Shown here piece by piece: positions 10,406 through 19,180 of a DNA stretch of 64,000 bases. Under the pieces are notes generated by a model. The model did not search any database and was not told where the DNA came from. It saw only the letters and a program-made list of their open reading frames with translations. Positions within the stretch are counted from its first letter, which is position 1, and each line of letters starts with the position of its first letter. The stretch comes from Asaia astilbis JCM 15831 (GTDB lineage: Bacteria; Pseudomonadota; Alphaproteobacteria; Acetobacterales; Acetobacteraceae): assembly GCF_000613845.1 (NCBI RefSeq), contig NZ_BAJT01000008.1, forward strand, positions 62,001 to 126,000, in the 5' to 3' direction. The translations under genes and the position numbers were made by a program.

Positions 10406-11200
10406 TCAGAAATCGCTGAACGGGGAGTGGGCCGCGGCGTCCGCCTCAACAGCACACACCTTGGGATCGGGTTGGACATTCGCCTGCTGCATGGCCAGCA
10501 ATTCGGCACGTGCTTCCGGCAGAAGATCCCGGATTGCCGGATCTTGCAGAATCGCGACGGCGAAAGCGCCAGCGGCCTGATAACCGGCAGCGACATCAGA
10601 GGCCCAGTGCACGCCGCACACGATACGGCTTTCACCCATCACACGTCCGCGCTGAAGAAGCTGTGCCGATCTCTCCGGAAGCAGGGCGGAGAGGACGAGT
10701 GCCGTCGAATAGCCCGCAATCGTATGACCCGAAGGATAGGACGGGCTTTTCGTAAGCTCGGGAGAGCGTGCCACACAAAGCGGGGCGTCATTACCGATGA
10801 AGGGGCGCAGTCGGTTCCAGTGGTGTTTCTCCTCTGACGTGCGCACCGTTTCCGCCTTTGCGGCCAGTGTCATGATCTGCGCGAGGTGGGGCGCCTTGGC
10901 GAGATCGAGGGTAAAGCCTGCGGCACAGGAGTAATGGCTCAGGAAAGCCTGCGGGTGCAGATCGGCATCGCTGGTCGCCAGCGCCCAGCGCGGTGTGCCT
11001 GCAAGCAGGCGCGTCGCCTTGAAGATGCGGTCGTCATCAGCCTGAGCCGCACTGCCCAGCGCCGGAGGAGCCGCAAGCGACAGGCGGGCATCGGGCAGTG
11101 TCGGAGGGGCTACCTTGCCGCTTTCGGGTGCCGAACAGGAGGCAAGTGCCAGAAAGAACGAAAAGGATGCGGCTTGTAGCGTGGTCGGGGAGAGCTGCAC
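10406..11200 (-). CDS. Class A acid phosphatase (PAP2 family), putative lipoprotein
   Basis: A PAP2-type acid phosphatase with the three signature blocks in order: K-x6-RP in KHHWNRLRPF, PSGH in SYPSGHTIAGY, and SR-x5-H-x3-D in SRIVCGVHWASD. These enzymes release phosphate from periplasmic phosphomonoesters by a phospho-histidine mechanism. An ATG at 11251 gives an unlikely N terminus. GTG at 11200 follows AAGGA at good spacing and gives a signal sequence of about 20 residues ending LALASC, a plausible lipobox, so the protein may be lipid-anchored. It converges on cysNC. Confidence 0.85.
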   Translation of the reverse strand: MQLSPTTLQAASFSFFLALASCSAPESGKVAPPTLPDARLSLAAPPALGSAAQADDDRIFKATRLLAGTPRWALATSDADLHPQAFLSHYSCAAGFTLDLAKAPHLAQIMTLAAKAETVRTSEEKHHWNRLRPFIGNDAPLCVARSPELTKSPSYPSGHTIAGYSTALVLSALLPERSAQLLQRGRVMGESRIVCGVHWASDVAAGYQAAGAFAVAILQDPAIRDLLPEARAELLAMQQANVQPDPKVCAVEADAAAHSPFSDF

Positions 11201-11360
11201 GGAGACATTCCTTCGTGAGGGGGGGGCGGCGGGAAGCGGGGAGAATTCCATAACAGCGCGGGCCCGTCATCTATAGTTCTGCGTCGATCAGGATCGCGGG
11301 TCTCCGTCTCGCAGTGTCATCCGTCATGCATCGGGTCCCAATGGATATGAGGCGCGGGTT

Positions 11361-11726
11361 CTAGTCGAGAAGGATGGATGCGAACTGGGCACCGACATGA
11401 CTTGATGAGAATTCGGGCTCTCGCGCCATCTCGTTCTCTTGGGCTTGAAGAGAGAGGATTTTTTCTGCCCTGCGCTTTTCCTGCAGCGTTGCAAAGCCAT
11501 AGGTGACTTCACGGGCTTCGCGGGTCGAGGCAATCATGCCGGCGCGCCTCAATTCCCCGAGCTGTTGAGATAGGGCCGGTTGCCCGATCTGCGTCGCGTG
11601 CTCGATCTCCGAGACAGAGCAGGGCTTCACGCAAAGGCAGGAAAGAATCATCAGGCGTTGCGGTTGATTATAGAGGCGCAACCGCTCCAGCAGGGGGGCA
11701 AGGCTCGCACGCATCTCGGATTTCAA
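11361..11726 (-). CDS. ArsR-family repressor, BigR/SqrR-like
   Basis: A small winged-helix repressor of about 121 residues (LLERLRLYNQPQRLMILSCL, then SEIEHATQIGQPALSQQLGELRRAGMI as the recognition region). GGAGGA precedes a TTG at 11726 that overlaps the peroxiredoxin stop codon (TTGA). ATG at 11714 is the alternative start. Neighbouring genes match the BigR/SqrR persulfide regulon, in which the repressor releases DNA when two cysteines form a polysulfide link. Here three cysteines cluster as CLCVKPC near the N-terminal half, and no cysteine is present in the C-terminal helix where BigR has its second one. The sensing chemistry is therefore uncertain. Confidence 0.8.
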   Translation of the reverse strand: MKSEMRASLAPLLERLRLYNQPQRLMILSCLCVKPCSVSEIEHATQIGQPALSQQLGELRRAGMIASTREAREVTYGFATLQEKRRAEKILSLQAQENEMAREPEFSSSHVGAQFASILLD

Positions 11727-12358
11727 GCTTTGTCCTCCTTCAGACGATAAAACCAAAGCGGTGAATCCTGCTCGGCGACGTCATCGGAGGTAAGGGCGGA
11801 GGGCTCGAAACTCGGTGCTCCAGCTTGCCAGCCCTCAGGGATGAGCCTGTTGCTTTTCACCGAATGTTGCAGTGCTTTGACCGTGCGAAGGATCTCGTTC
11901 ACCGAGCGCCCGATCGAAAGAGGGTAATTCAGAATGCACTGGATGAGCCCCTCGGGATCGATGATGAAGCAGGCTCGGACGGTGCTGCTGTTCGCTGCCG
12001 TTTGATCGAGCATGCCATAGGCCTGTGCGATCGCCATGGAAGGATCTTCGATTACCGGAAATCGAATGCTCGTTCCCAGATCGCGTCTGATCGCGTCCAG
12101 CCACGCCAGGTGTGACGGCAGGCTGTCGACGGACAGACCAAGAAGCTGGCAGTTGAGCGCCTCGAAGGTTTCCTGCGCGTGCGCGAAGGCAATGAACTCG
12201 CTTGTGCAGACGGGCGTGAAATCGGCAGGGTGGGAGAAGAGAACGACCCAGCGGCCAAGGAAGTCGCTGAGCCTGGTCATTCCCAGCGTTGTGCGGGCCT
12301 GAAAATTCGGTGCCTTCGAGCCAAGGCGCGGGGGCATGACGGGCGTCGTTTCCTGCAC
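11723..12358 (-). CDS. 1-Cys peroxiredoxin (Prx6-like)
   Basis: A 211-residue thiol peroxidase. The peroxidatic cysteine is Cys51 in HPADFTPVCTSEF, the Prx6-subgroup form of the motif. No resolving cysteine in a typical 2-Cys position is obvious, and the long C-terminal arm (RLIPEGWQAGAPSF) is typical of the 1-Cys group. It reduces hydrogen peroxide, organic hydroperoxides or possibly persulfides in the cytoplasm. It is translationally coupled to the ArsR repressor (4-base overlap) and divergent from the persulfide-dioxygenase-like gene, so both are probably controlled from the palindrome at 12432-12450. Confidence 0.88.
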   Translation of the reverse strand: MQETTPVMPPRLGSKAPNFQARTTLGMTRLSDFLGRWVVLFSHPADFTPVCTSEFIAFAHAQETFEALNCQLLGLSVDSLPSHLAWLDAIRRDLGTSIRFPVIEDPSMAIAQAYGMLDQTAANSSTVRACFIIDPEGLIQCILNYPLSIGRSVNEILRTVKALQHSVKSNRLIPEGWQAGAPSFEPSALTSDDVAEQDSPLWFYRLKEDKA

Positions 12359-12431
12359 GGGATGACCTCTCTTTAAGAAAGTGTTGCTTGACCGCGGCTT
12401 CTAGCACGATTACAAAAACGAAGAAACATCA

Positions 12432-12450
12432 ATTACAAGATATATGTAAT
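12432..12450. promoter_or_regulatory. Candidate ArsR/BigR operator in divergent promoter
   Basis: ATTACA-AAGATAT-TGTAAT is a 6-7-6 inverted repeat immediately upstream of the GAGGAG ribosome-binding site of the hydrolase at 12467. A further ATTACA half-site lies at 12409-12414. AT-rich palindromes in this position are typical of ArsR-family operators. Binding by the repressor at 11361 is inferred, not shown. Confidence 0.55.
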
Positions 12451-12466
12451 GACGAGGAGCGGAACA

Positions 12467-13393
12467 ATGGTTGACGCCCAGATCGCACACGCCACACAGC
12501 AGATACGCGCGGCCCAAGGGGGGACATCACCCAGGCCCGTGATCGAGAGCTTCTTCGACGAGCCCACTTATACGGCGTCTCATGTCGTCTATGATCCTGT
12601 CAGCCGGGAGGCGGCGGTGATCGATAGCGTGCTCAATTATGACGCAGCATCGGGGCGCACCTCATCAGACAGCGCGCAGGCCATTCTCGATTTCATAAAA
12701 AATGAAAACCTGACAATTGTCTGGCAGCTCGAAACCCATGCTCATGCGGATCATCTCTCCGCAGCACCCTGGCTGCAGGAGCAGCTCGGTGGGAAGCTGG
12801 CAATCGGTGCGGAGATTGTTCGCGTTCAGGAGGTGTTCGGCAAGATCTTCAATGCCGGAACGCGTTTCGCACGGGACGGCTCTCAATTCGATCACCTCTT
12901 CAAGGATGGAGACAGTTTCAGAATTGGTGAAATCGAGGCAATCGCCCTGCATGTTCCCGGCCACACTCCGGCGGATATGGCCTTTGTGATCGGCGATGCG
13001 GCCTTCATCGGCGATACACTTTTCATGCCCGATTTCGGGACTGCCCGAGCCGATTTCCCCGGCGGGGATGCGCGGCAGCTTCATCGCTCGATCAAGCGTC
13101 TGCTCTCCCTGCCACGCGAGACACGTCTGTTTCTGTGTCACGATTACAAGGCGCCGGGCCGCGATCATTACGCCTGGGAGACCACGATCGGTGCCCAGAG
13201 AGACAGCAATCTTCATGTTCATGACGGGATCAGCGAGGATGATTTCGTGGCGATGCGCACGAAACGTGATGCGACTTTATCCTTGCCCAATCTCATCATG
13301 CCCTCGGTCCAGATCAATATGCGCGGCGGCCGCCTGCCGGAACCCGAGGAGAATGGGACGCGCTACATCAAGATACCGCTCGACACGCTCTAG
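12467..13393 (+). CDS. MBL-fold hydrolase, persulfide dioxygenase/Blh-like
   Basis: A 308-residue metallo-beta-lactamase-fold protein with THAHADHL at residues 90-97, GHTPAD and a GDTLFMPDFGTAR block. These are the iron-ligand pattern of ETHE1/Blh persulfide dioxygenases, which oxidise glutathione persulfide to sulfite. The frame can start at ATG 12449, but ATG 12467 follows GAGGAG and is preferred. It is the first gene of a rightward run with the DUF442-SQR fusion, TauE/SafE exporter and methionine sulfoxide reductase, matching known BigR operons. Substrate assignment rests on context and motif only. Confidence 0.85.
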   Translation: MVDAQIAHATQQIRAAQGGTSPRPVIESFFDEPTYTASHVVYDPVSREAAVIDSVLNYDAASGRTSSDSAQAILDFIKNENLTIVWQLETHAHADHLSAAPWLQEQLGGKLAIGAEIVRVQEVFGKIFNAGTRFARDGSQFDHLFKDGDSFRIGEIEAIALHVPGHTPADMAFVIGDAAFIGDTLFMPDFGTARADFPGGDARQLHRSIKRLLSLPRETRLFLCHDYKAPGRDHYAWETTIGAQRDSNLHVHDGISEDDFVAMRTKRDATLSLPNLIMPSVQINMRGGRLPEPEENGTRYIKIPLDTL

Positions 13394-13445
13394 GCCCTGA
13401 CCATTCTGGCCCTCACGACAGACTGACAAGAGAAAGGTACCGCCC

Positions 13446-15045
13446 ATGTCCCTTCGTTTTCTGACGGCGCATTTCGCCGTATCGCCCCAGATCCGGGTGG
13501 AGGATCTGCCTGCACTCAAGGAGCAGGGCATTACCGGCATCATCTCCACCGGCCGGATGGCGAGGAGAAAGATCAGCCAGCGTTGCCGATCTCGGCGTTG
13601 CGGCAGAGAAATGCGGTCTGGCGTTTGCCTATATCCCGGTGCGGATGGGAGCGACCCCTGACGCGCATAGCGTTTCGGTCATGCGCCGCACCCTGAACGA
13701 AATGACGGGGCCTGACGGGACAGGCAAGGTTCTGGCCTATTGCCGCTCCGGCCGCCGGGCATCGGATCTGTTCGAGCTCGCTTCGTCCCAGAAGGAAGAG
13801 GAGGCTCCCAAAAGTCAGCGTTTCGATGTTGTTGTGGTTGGCGGAGGTGCAGGTGGTCTTGCTTGCGCTGCCAGCCTGTTGCGTCGTCGGCCTGAGCTGC
13901 ATGTGGCTGTCATCGAACCCTCGACAGAGCATTATTATCAGCCAGGATGGACCCTCGTCGGCGGCGGTGTCTTTGACGCCAAGAGCACGCGCCGCTCCGA
14001 AGTCGGTCTCATTCCGTCGCGCGCAAGCTGGATCCGTCAGGCGGTCACGGCTTTTCACCCCGAACAAAACCGGGTTGAACTCGGCGATGGCAGTCAGATT
14101 ACCTATGAGTCGCTCATCGTTGCGACCGGTCTCAAGCTCGACTGGGCCGCTATTCCGGGTCTGACCGAGACGCTCGGCAAGAACGGGGTAACCTCGAATT
14201 ACCGGTACGATCTGGCTCCCTATACCTGGGAGCTGGTGAGCAAGCTCAATGAGGGTGTGGCGCTCTTCACCCAGCCTCCGATGCCCATCAAATGTGCAGG
14301 CGCTCCGCAAAAGGCACTCTATCTGGCCTGTGACGAATGGCGACGCAGAGGGGTGCTCGGACGGGTTCAGGCTTCCTTCGATACCGCAACGCCAAGCCTC
14401 TTTGGCGTTGCCGATTTCGTTCCGCCGCTGATGGACTACATCAAGGGGTACAGCATCGATCTGACGCTGAAATCCCGCCTCGTTGCGGTCGATGGCGAGA
14501 AGAAGATCGCTACTTTCGAGCGCACGACGGAATCCGGTGTGGAGCGCGTCGAGCGCAAATTCGACATGCTGCATGTCGTACCGCCCCAGACCGCGCCGGA
14601 CGTGATCAAGACGTCACCGCTTGCCGGGAAAGATGGCTTCGTTTCCGTTCATCCGGACACGTTGCAGCACACTCAGTTCGCGAATGTCTTTGCGATCGGT
14701 GATGTGGCGGGCACGAGCAATGCCAAGACGGCCGCAGCGGCCCGGAAACAGGCCCCGGTCGTCGTCGAGAACCTGATTGCCCAGCTTTCAGGGCGCAAGC
14801 TCGATTACGCTTATGACGGGTATGGCGGCTGCCCGCTGACTGTCGAGCGCGGCAAGATCGTGCTGGCCGAATTCGGCTATGGCGGCAAGCTTCTGCCAAC
14901 CCTGCCGGGCTGGGTGTTGAACGGCAAAAAGCCCACGCGTCTGGCCTGGTTCCTGAAAGAAAAGGTCATGCCGCGTCTTTATTGGGACTTCATGCTGCGC
15001 GGACGAGAAGTCTTTGTGAAGCCGGGTAAAAAACACGAGGGCTGA
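13446..15045 (+). CDS. DUF442 sulfurtransferase fused to sulfide:quinone oxidoreductase-like flavoprotein (two frame breaks)
   Basis: The N-terminal domain (MSLRFLTAHFAVSPQIRVED) is the DUF442/TIGR01244 sulfurtransferase-phosphatase fold, with the Cys-x5-Arg loop YCRSGRRAS. The rest is an SQR-type FAD protein: VVVVGGGAGGLACA, EHYYQPGWTLVGGG, catalytic-type cysteine in KCAGAPQK, FAIGDVAGTSNAKTAAA, and a second cysteine in YGGCPLTVE. It should oxidise sulfide at the membrane and hand the sulfur to the rhodanese-like domain. Two single-base gains, at 13548 (A to AA, giving NRPDGEEKDQPA) and 13583-13584 (TT to TTT), join the first about 34 codons to the remainder. Homopolymer error is likely. Confidence 0.87.
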
Positions 15046-15054
15046 GTCACGTCG

Positions 15055-15824
15055 ATGGTTCTCGCTGCTGCTTTCCCCGCCCTGACCTCAGGGAGTCTGG
15101 TCGGACTCGTTCTTGGTCTGATCGGTGGGGGAGGCTCCATTCTCGCCGTACCGCTGCTGATCTATCTGGTCGGGGTACGCAACCCGCATATGGCGATCGG
15201 CACCAGTGCCTTTGCCGTTGCGATCAATGCGTTGGCCGGGCTGGTAACCCATGCGCGGGAGCAGACGGTCAAGTGGCGCTGTGCCGGTTTCTTTGCCCCG
15301 ACCGGGATGGTTGGCGCGGCTCTCGGTGCCCAGCTTGGCAAAGCCATGGACGGGCAACGCCTTTTGCTGCTGTTCGCCTGTCTCATGGTGCTCGTTGGCA
15401 TTGCATGATCCGGGGGCGGCATGATGAGGGCATACCCGGCGCCGCCTGTAATCGGGAGAATGTCTGGAAGGTCGGGCTGTTCGGGCTCTGCACCGGAGGG
15501 CTCTCCGGTTTTTTCGGTATCGGAGGCGGCTTTCTGATTGTTCCCGCTTTGATGGTGGCAACACATATGCCGGTGCTGAATGCGGTGGGAACGTCTCTGG
15601 TCGCTGTCGCCGCGTTTGGTGTGACCACGGCGGTCAGCTACGCGCTTTCCGGTCTTGTCGATTGGGCGCTTGCAGGCTGGTTCATCATGGGAGGCGTGCT
15701 TGGCTGTCTGCTCGGAACCCGTCTGGGCCGGGTGATGGGGCAGGGTTCAGGCGCGACGCTCAAACTGGTTTTTGCAGGTCTCATTTTTGTCGTGGCGGGC
15801 TATATCGTCTTTCAGACAATCTGA
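15055..15824 (+). CDS. TauE/SafE-family sulfite/sulfonate exporter (frame break near 15404)
   Basis: A membrane protein with about eight hydrophobic segments in two similar halves. Each half begins with a glycine-rich signature (GLVLGLIGGGGSILAVPLLIYL and GLSGFFGIGGGFLIVPALMV), the hallmark of TauE/SafE. The first half terminates at a TGA after LVGIA. One extra base in GCATGATC at about 15404 continues the protein as LVGIAMIRGRHDEG into the second half. Members export sulfite, sulfoacetate or related anions. Placed directly after the persulfide-oxidising genes, it would remove the sulfite they produce. It starts 9 bp after the SQR stop. Confidence 0.85.
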
Positions 15825-15836
15825 AAGAGATCTCTC

Positions 15837-16298
15837 ATGAGCGCCCCGGAAACCAAACTCACGCAAGACGATATTCTCTCAGCCGTAGAGGGGCTCGTCG
15901 GCGCCGAGACGGATTTGATTGCCAATATGGCCAATATCGCGGCCGTCCTGTTCGAGGCGCTGCCTCGCATCAACTGGGCAGGGTTTTACCTTTTCAAGGA
16001 TAATCAGCTTGTTCTTGGGCCGTTTCAGGGGCGCGTTGCCTGCACGCGGATTGCGATGGGGCGCGGTGTCTGCGGCACCGCAGCTGCAGAGCGTCGTATC
16101 CAGCGTGTCGACGACGTGCATAGCTTTCCCGGTCATATTGCCTGTGACGCTGCGTCGGCTTCGGAAATTGTTCTTCCGGTGATCCGCGAGGGCGCGTTGC
16201 TTAGTGTGCTCGATATCGATAGCCCGGATCCGTCGCGGTTCGGTCCGGAAGAAGAAGAAATGCTGGCGCGTGTTGTCGGCCTCCTCGTGAAGGCCTAA
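15837..16298 (+). CDS. msrC: Free methionine-R-sulfoxide reductase (GAF domain)
   Basis: A 153-residue single GAF-domain enzyme of the fRMsr/YebR family, which reduces free methionine-(R)-sulfoxide. The diagnostic blocks are NWAGFYLF, the two cysteines in GRVACTRIAMGRGVCGTAA, and the third in FPGHIACDA. These three cysteines are the catalytic and resolving residues of the family. It begins 12 bp after the TauE/SafE stop, with AAAGAG upstream, and so probably closes the sulfide-response operon. Confidence 0.9.
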   Translation: MSAPETKLTQDDILSAVEGLVGAETDLIANMANIAAVLFEALPRINWAGFYLFKDNQLVLGPFQGRVACTRIAMGRGVCGTAAAERRIQRVDDVHSFPGHIACDAASASEIVLPVIREGALLSVLDIDSPDPSRFGPEEEEMLARVVGLLVKA

Positions 16299-16341
16299 CC
16301 GCGCGCCAACCTGCAAAAGAGCGCCTCCCGGCAGGACGCGC

Positions 16342-17103
16342 TCACTCGCGCGTTTTGTGCCAGGCGATGATCGAGATCGGGAAGAAAAAACGGATGCCAT
16401 TGTCGGCATGCCAGGCCTCCATGCCAAGACGGTTCTGACCTTCGGCGATGTCCCGGGCGAAGAGGGCGTGGAGGGCTGCTTCGTCTTCCGGGGCGACCTG
16501 ATCGCTCAGGCATGATTCGAGCCGATAGCTCTGGCACAGGACTGGGGTGAGGCCGAGCTGAGATCCAAGAGTCAGGAGCTGCTCTCGTGTCAGCGCGCTT
16601 GTATGGGATGGGTCACGCAGCGTCTCAGCTTCATCGTATCCTTGCTGGGATTTCGGCGTGGGCGTGGCATCGATGACGACGAGGCGCCCGTCAGGCCGAC
16701 AGACACGCGCCATTTCAGCCAGGCATCGTTGCGGCTCTTTCATGTGATGGAAGCTGTATCGGGTCACGACCCGATCGAATTGACTATCCTCGAACGGCAG
16801 CTGGCAGGCATTTCCGCATCTGAAACTGGCCTCGACGCCTTCACGCGAGGCCAGAAGCTGCGCCTGAGCGATCATGGCCGGGGTCAGATCGATGCCGGTA
16901 ACCTCGGCACCTTTCTTTGCCAATGCACAGGCGACAATGCCGGGGCCGCAGGCGACATCGAGCACGCGGGTTCCCCGAGTCACGTCACAGGCCGAGACCG
17001 TCTGTGCCATGCTTTGTTCTTCTGCATGGATCGGGAGGTGAGCAAAATTCTCGGCCCATTGTGTGAACTGCTTGATGATCGTTGTGTCGTGGCTGGATGG
17101 CAT
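16342..17103 (-). CDS. Class I SAM-dependent methyltransferase
   Basis: A 253-residue methyltransferase. Motif I is VLDVACGPGIVACALA, followed by the acidic VTGIDLTPAMI and the post-motif block FDRVVTRYSFHHMKEP, which resembles the UbiE/Methyltransf_11 group. The acceptor cannot be inferred; UbiE proper has extra signatures not seen here. It is divergent from an AraC-type regulator (about 90 bp apart), which may control it. It converges on the methionine sulfoxide reductase with 43 bp between the stops. Confidence 0.85.
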   Translation of the reverse strand: MPSSHDTTIIKQFTQWAENFAHLPIHAEEQSMAQTVSACDVTRGTRVLDVACGPGIVACALAKKGAEVTGIDLTPAMIAQAQLLASREGVEASFRCGNACQLPFEDSQFDRVVTRYSFHHMKEPQRCLAEMARVCRPDGRLVVIDATPTPKSQQGYDEAETLRDPSHTSALTREQLLTLGSQLGLTPVLCQSYRLESCLSDQVAPEDEAALHALFARDIAEGQNRLGMEAWHADNGIRFFFPISIIAWHKTRE

Positions 17104-17192
17104 CGTCTTTCCTTTCTCGATCTGGGCAGGATAAGAAAGACGTTTGTGGCCGTCTGACGGGATGCGGCCAGAAATAGACGGAAACCGGCCAG

Positions 17193-17999
17193 ATGAAGAT
17201 CCTGACAGTCGAGGAGACCCAGGCGGTTCTCACCCAAAGCGGGATCAATGATCCGCTCTCTGCCAATGTCGCCATCACCGAGTCCACCGAAGCGCTTCTC
17301 TACGCCTGGCACGATCATCCGTATCACCAGATTCTCTTCGCTCGAAAAGGGACAACACAGGTGGAAGGACCGGATGGACGTTATCTTCTGCCGGCGGGTC
17401 ATGCCTTGTGGATTCCAGCGCGAACACGTCATCGCACGATGATCCGCGATCTCGAAGGACTGTCACTTTTTCTCGAACCTGCCACGATGGCGTCATGCAG
17501 CCCATCCATTCGGGCGTTTCCCGTCTCCGCCGTCATGGAGGAGATGATGTTTCATGCGCTGCGCTGGCCGGACGGAGCGCAGCACCCCGGCCCTCTGGCG
17601 CAGAGTTTCTTTCAGACCCTGACCCTGCTCTGTCAGGACGCGATTCAAGGGGAGGGAAGCAGTGATTTCATCCTGCCTCGAGCGACGCATCCCGCGCTGG
17701 TTAGAGCGATGGATGCGGCGTTGATGGATCCGGGACGCGCCTCTCTTGGTGGCACCCTGAAAGAGGCGGGGATGTCAGAGCGGAGTTTCCGCCGCCATTT
17801 CGGCAGGGAAACCGGTATGAGCTGGCAGCAATGGATCACTCAGGCGCGTCTGTTCCACGCGGCAACCTTGCTGGCGCGTGGGCAACGCGTCACCGATGTC
17901 GCGGCCGAAACCGGGTACGCGTCGCTCAGTGCCTTTGCTCAGGCGTTTTCCAGATTGCTCGGCACTTCTCCCGGCGTTTTTCGAAACCGCTCGCAGTGA
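17193..17999 (+). CDS. AraC-family transcriptional regulator with cupin sensor
   Basis: 268 residues. The N-terminal cupin-like sensor (YAWHDHPYHQILFARKG, then LLPAGHALWIPARTRHR) is followed by a C-terminal AraC double helix-turn-helix (GTLKEAGMSERSFRRHFGRETGMSW; VTDVAAETGYASLSAFAQAFSRLLGTSP). The arrangement is that of one-component regulators that bind a small molecule in the cupin and activate a neighbouring promoter. The divergent methyltransferase is the most likely target. The ligand is unknown. Confidence 0.88.
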   Translation: MKILTVEETQAVLTQSGINDPLSANVAITESTEALLYAWHDHPYHQILFARKGTTQVEGPDGRYLLPAGHALWIPARTRHRTMIRDLEGLSLFLEPATMASCSPSIRAFPVSAVMEEMMFHALRWPDGAQHPGPLAQSFFQTLTLLCQDAIQGEGSSDFILPRATHPALVRAMDAALMDPGRASLGGTLKEAGMSERSFRRHFGRETGMSWQQWITQARLFHAATLLARGQRVTDVAAETGYASLSAFAQAFSRLLGTSPGVFRNRSQ

Positions 18000-18006
18000 G
18001 ATGCGG

Positions 18007-18038
18007 TCTCGGCAAGGCCTATCTCTTCCTTGCCGAGA
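18007..18038. terminator. Strong hairpin between convergent genes
   Basis: TCTCGGCAAGG (18007-18017) and CCTTGCCGAGA (18028-18038) form a perfect 11-bp stem with a 10-base loop, just after the araC-type stop and before the permease stop. It lacks a long T run but its position fits a bidirectional terminator. Confidence 0.6.
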
Positions 18039-18063
18039 GAAGGGGATCAGGACCGAACGCCCC

Positions 18064-19167
18064 TCATTTTTGCGCGGCAGGAATGAACTTCTCGTAGCGA
18101 TCCCAGTGTGTTGCGAGTTCGCGCACCACGACGCTGCCGACCTGATAGGCGGCTTCGACCGACGGAATAAACGCCGAATAGCCCTTTTCATTGGCTTCGT
18201 CAGACAGGAGCTGAGCTGCACTCTGGCCGGGTGGGGGCATATCGAAATTGCTCGATGTACGCAGCACGAGGGCTCGGTTCGGATCGACGCGTCCGGCCTT
18301 GGCCTGAAGGGCCAGTGCCTGACAGAAAGCCACATCTTCTTCGGCTGTGGTGGCCATCACGCCTGGTTATCGGTCCAGTAGCGCACCCAGCGCTCTGCCC
18401 AGCGGTTCATCAGCTTGCCGACCCAGAAGGTCTCACCCGAGATAGTGTCGCCGATCATCACGGAGGGCGGTTTCTGGGCAGGAGCATAGCCATGGTAGCG
18501 GGCACGGCTCTTCTTCATGCCGTCGCTATCGGGCAGGGAGATGGTTTTTGTCAGGTCGTAGGCCCAGTGCGTCAGACCGGGGTTGAGGGTGTACATCATG
18601 TCACCCGAGAGCGAATGCAGAGGCGGGCGCGGCGTTTCGTTGGGGTGGCTGCTGAACGGGGGTAAAGCCGTCCGGCCAGTCCTTGGGGATTTCGCGCGGG
18701 TCGACCAGATGGGAGAGTCCACCATTGATAACGTGCGGTGCCCAGACGGCTGAGCCGATCGTGCCGAAATTGGGATCGATCCCGGCAATGCCTGCCAGAA
18801 CGAAATAGCTGTGGCGCAGGTCGAATCTCGGATCGAGCATGAGCGCTGTCATGGCGGAAGCCATATGTTCCGGCCCTTCGCCACTGGCGATGGCGAGCAC
18901 CTGCAACTCCGGATTGTAATGCATCACGTCATGATCGGTGCCTGGAGCGGGCAGGGTCTGGGAGAGAGGGAATTTCTCGATCCAGTTCTGATATTCGCCC
19001 GGCGTGTCGCCCGTGTCCTTCCCGATTTCGAACGTCGTCACCACCACGACGCGGATCGGGAGTTTCGCTGCCGCAGGCGCTGTTTCAGCCGCGCGGACAG
19101 GCCCGGTGCCCATGACCGTAACGCCGGAGAGAGAGAGCGCCGTGAGGGCGAGAAGACGTTTCATCAT
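18064..19167 (-). CDS. Purine nucleoside permease-like periplasmic protein (two frame breaks)
   Basis: Fits the NUP/purine nucleoside permease family, which also resembles nucleoside phosphorylases. It has a signal peptide (MMKRLLALTALSLSGVTVMG...VRAA), VVVVTTFEIGKDTGDTPGE, the SGEGPEHMASAMTALM block, FVLAGIAGIDPNFG, and a late SNFDMPPPGQSA. It is read in three frames. Removing one G from the G5 run at 18658-18662 continues GFTP-FSSHPNE. Adding one G at 18361 joins NQA-VMATTAEED. One insertion and one deletion, both at runs, point to sequencing error. It lies directly downstream of an exported adenosine deaminase on the same strand, so it probably handles the resulting inosine or other nucleosides. 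Confidence 0.8.
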
Positions 19168-19180
19168 GGGCAGGGGCTCT

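Noticed and set aside
13573..14574. 333-codon open frame opposite the SQR-like gene
   Set aside because: Antisense shadow of conserved flavoprotein motifs.
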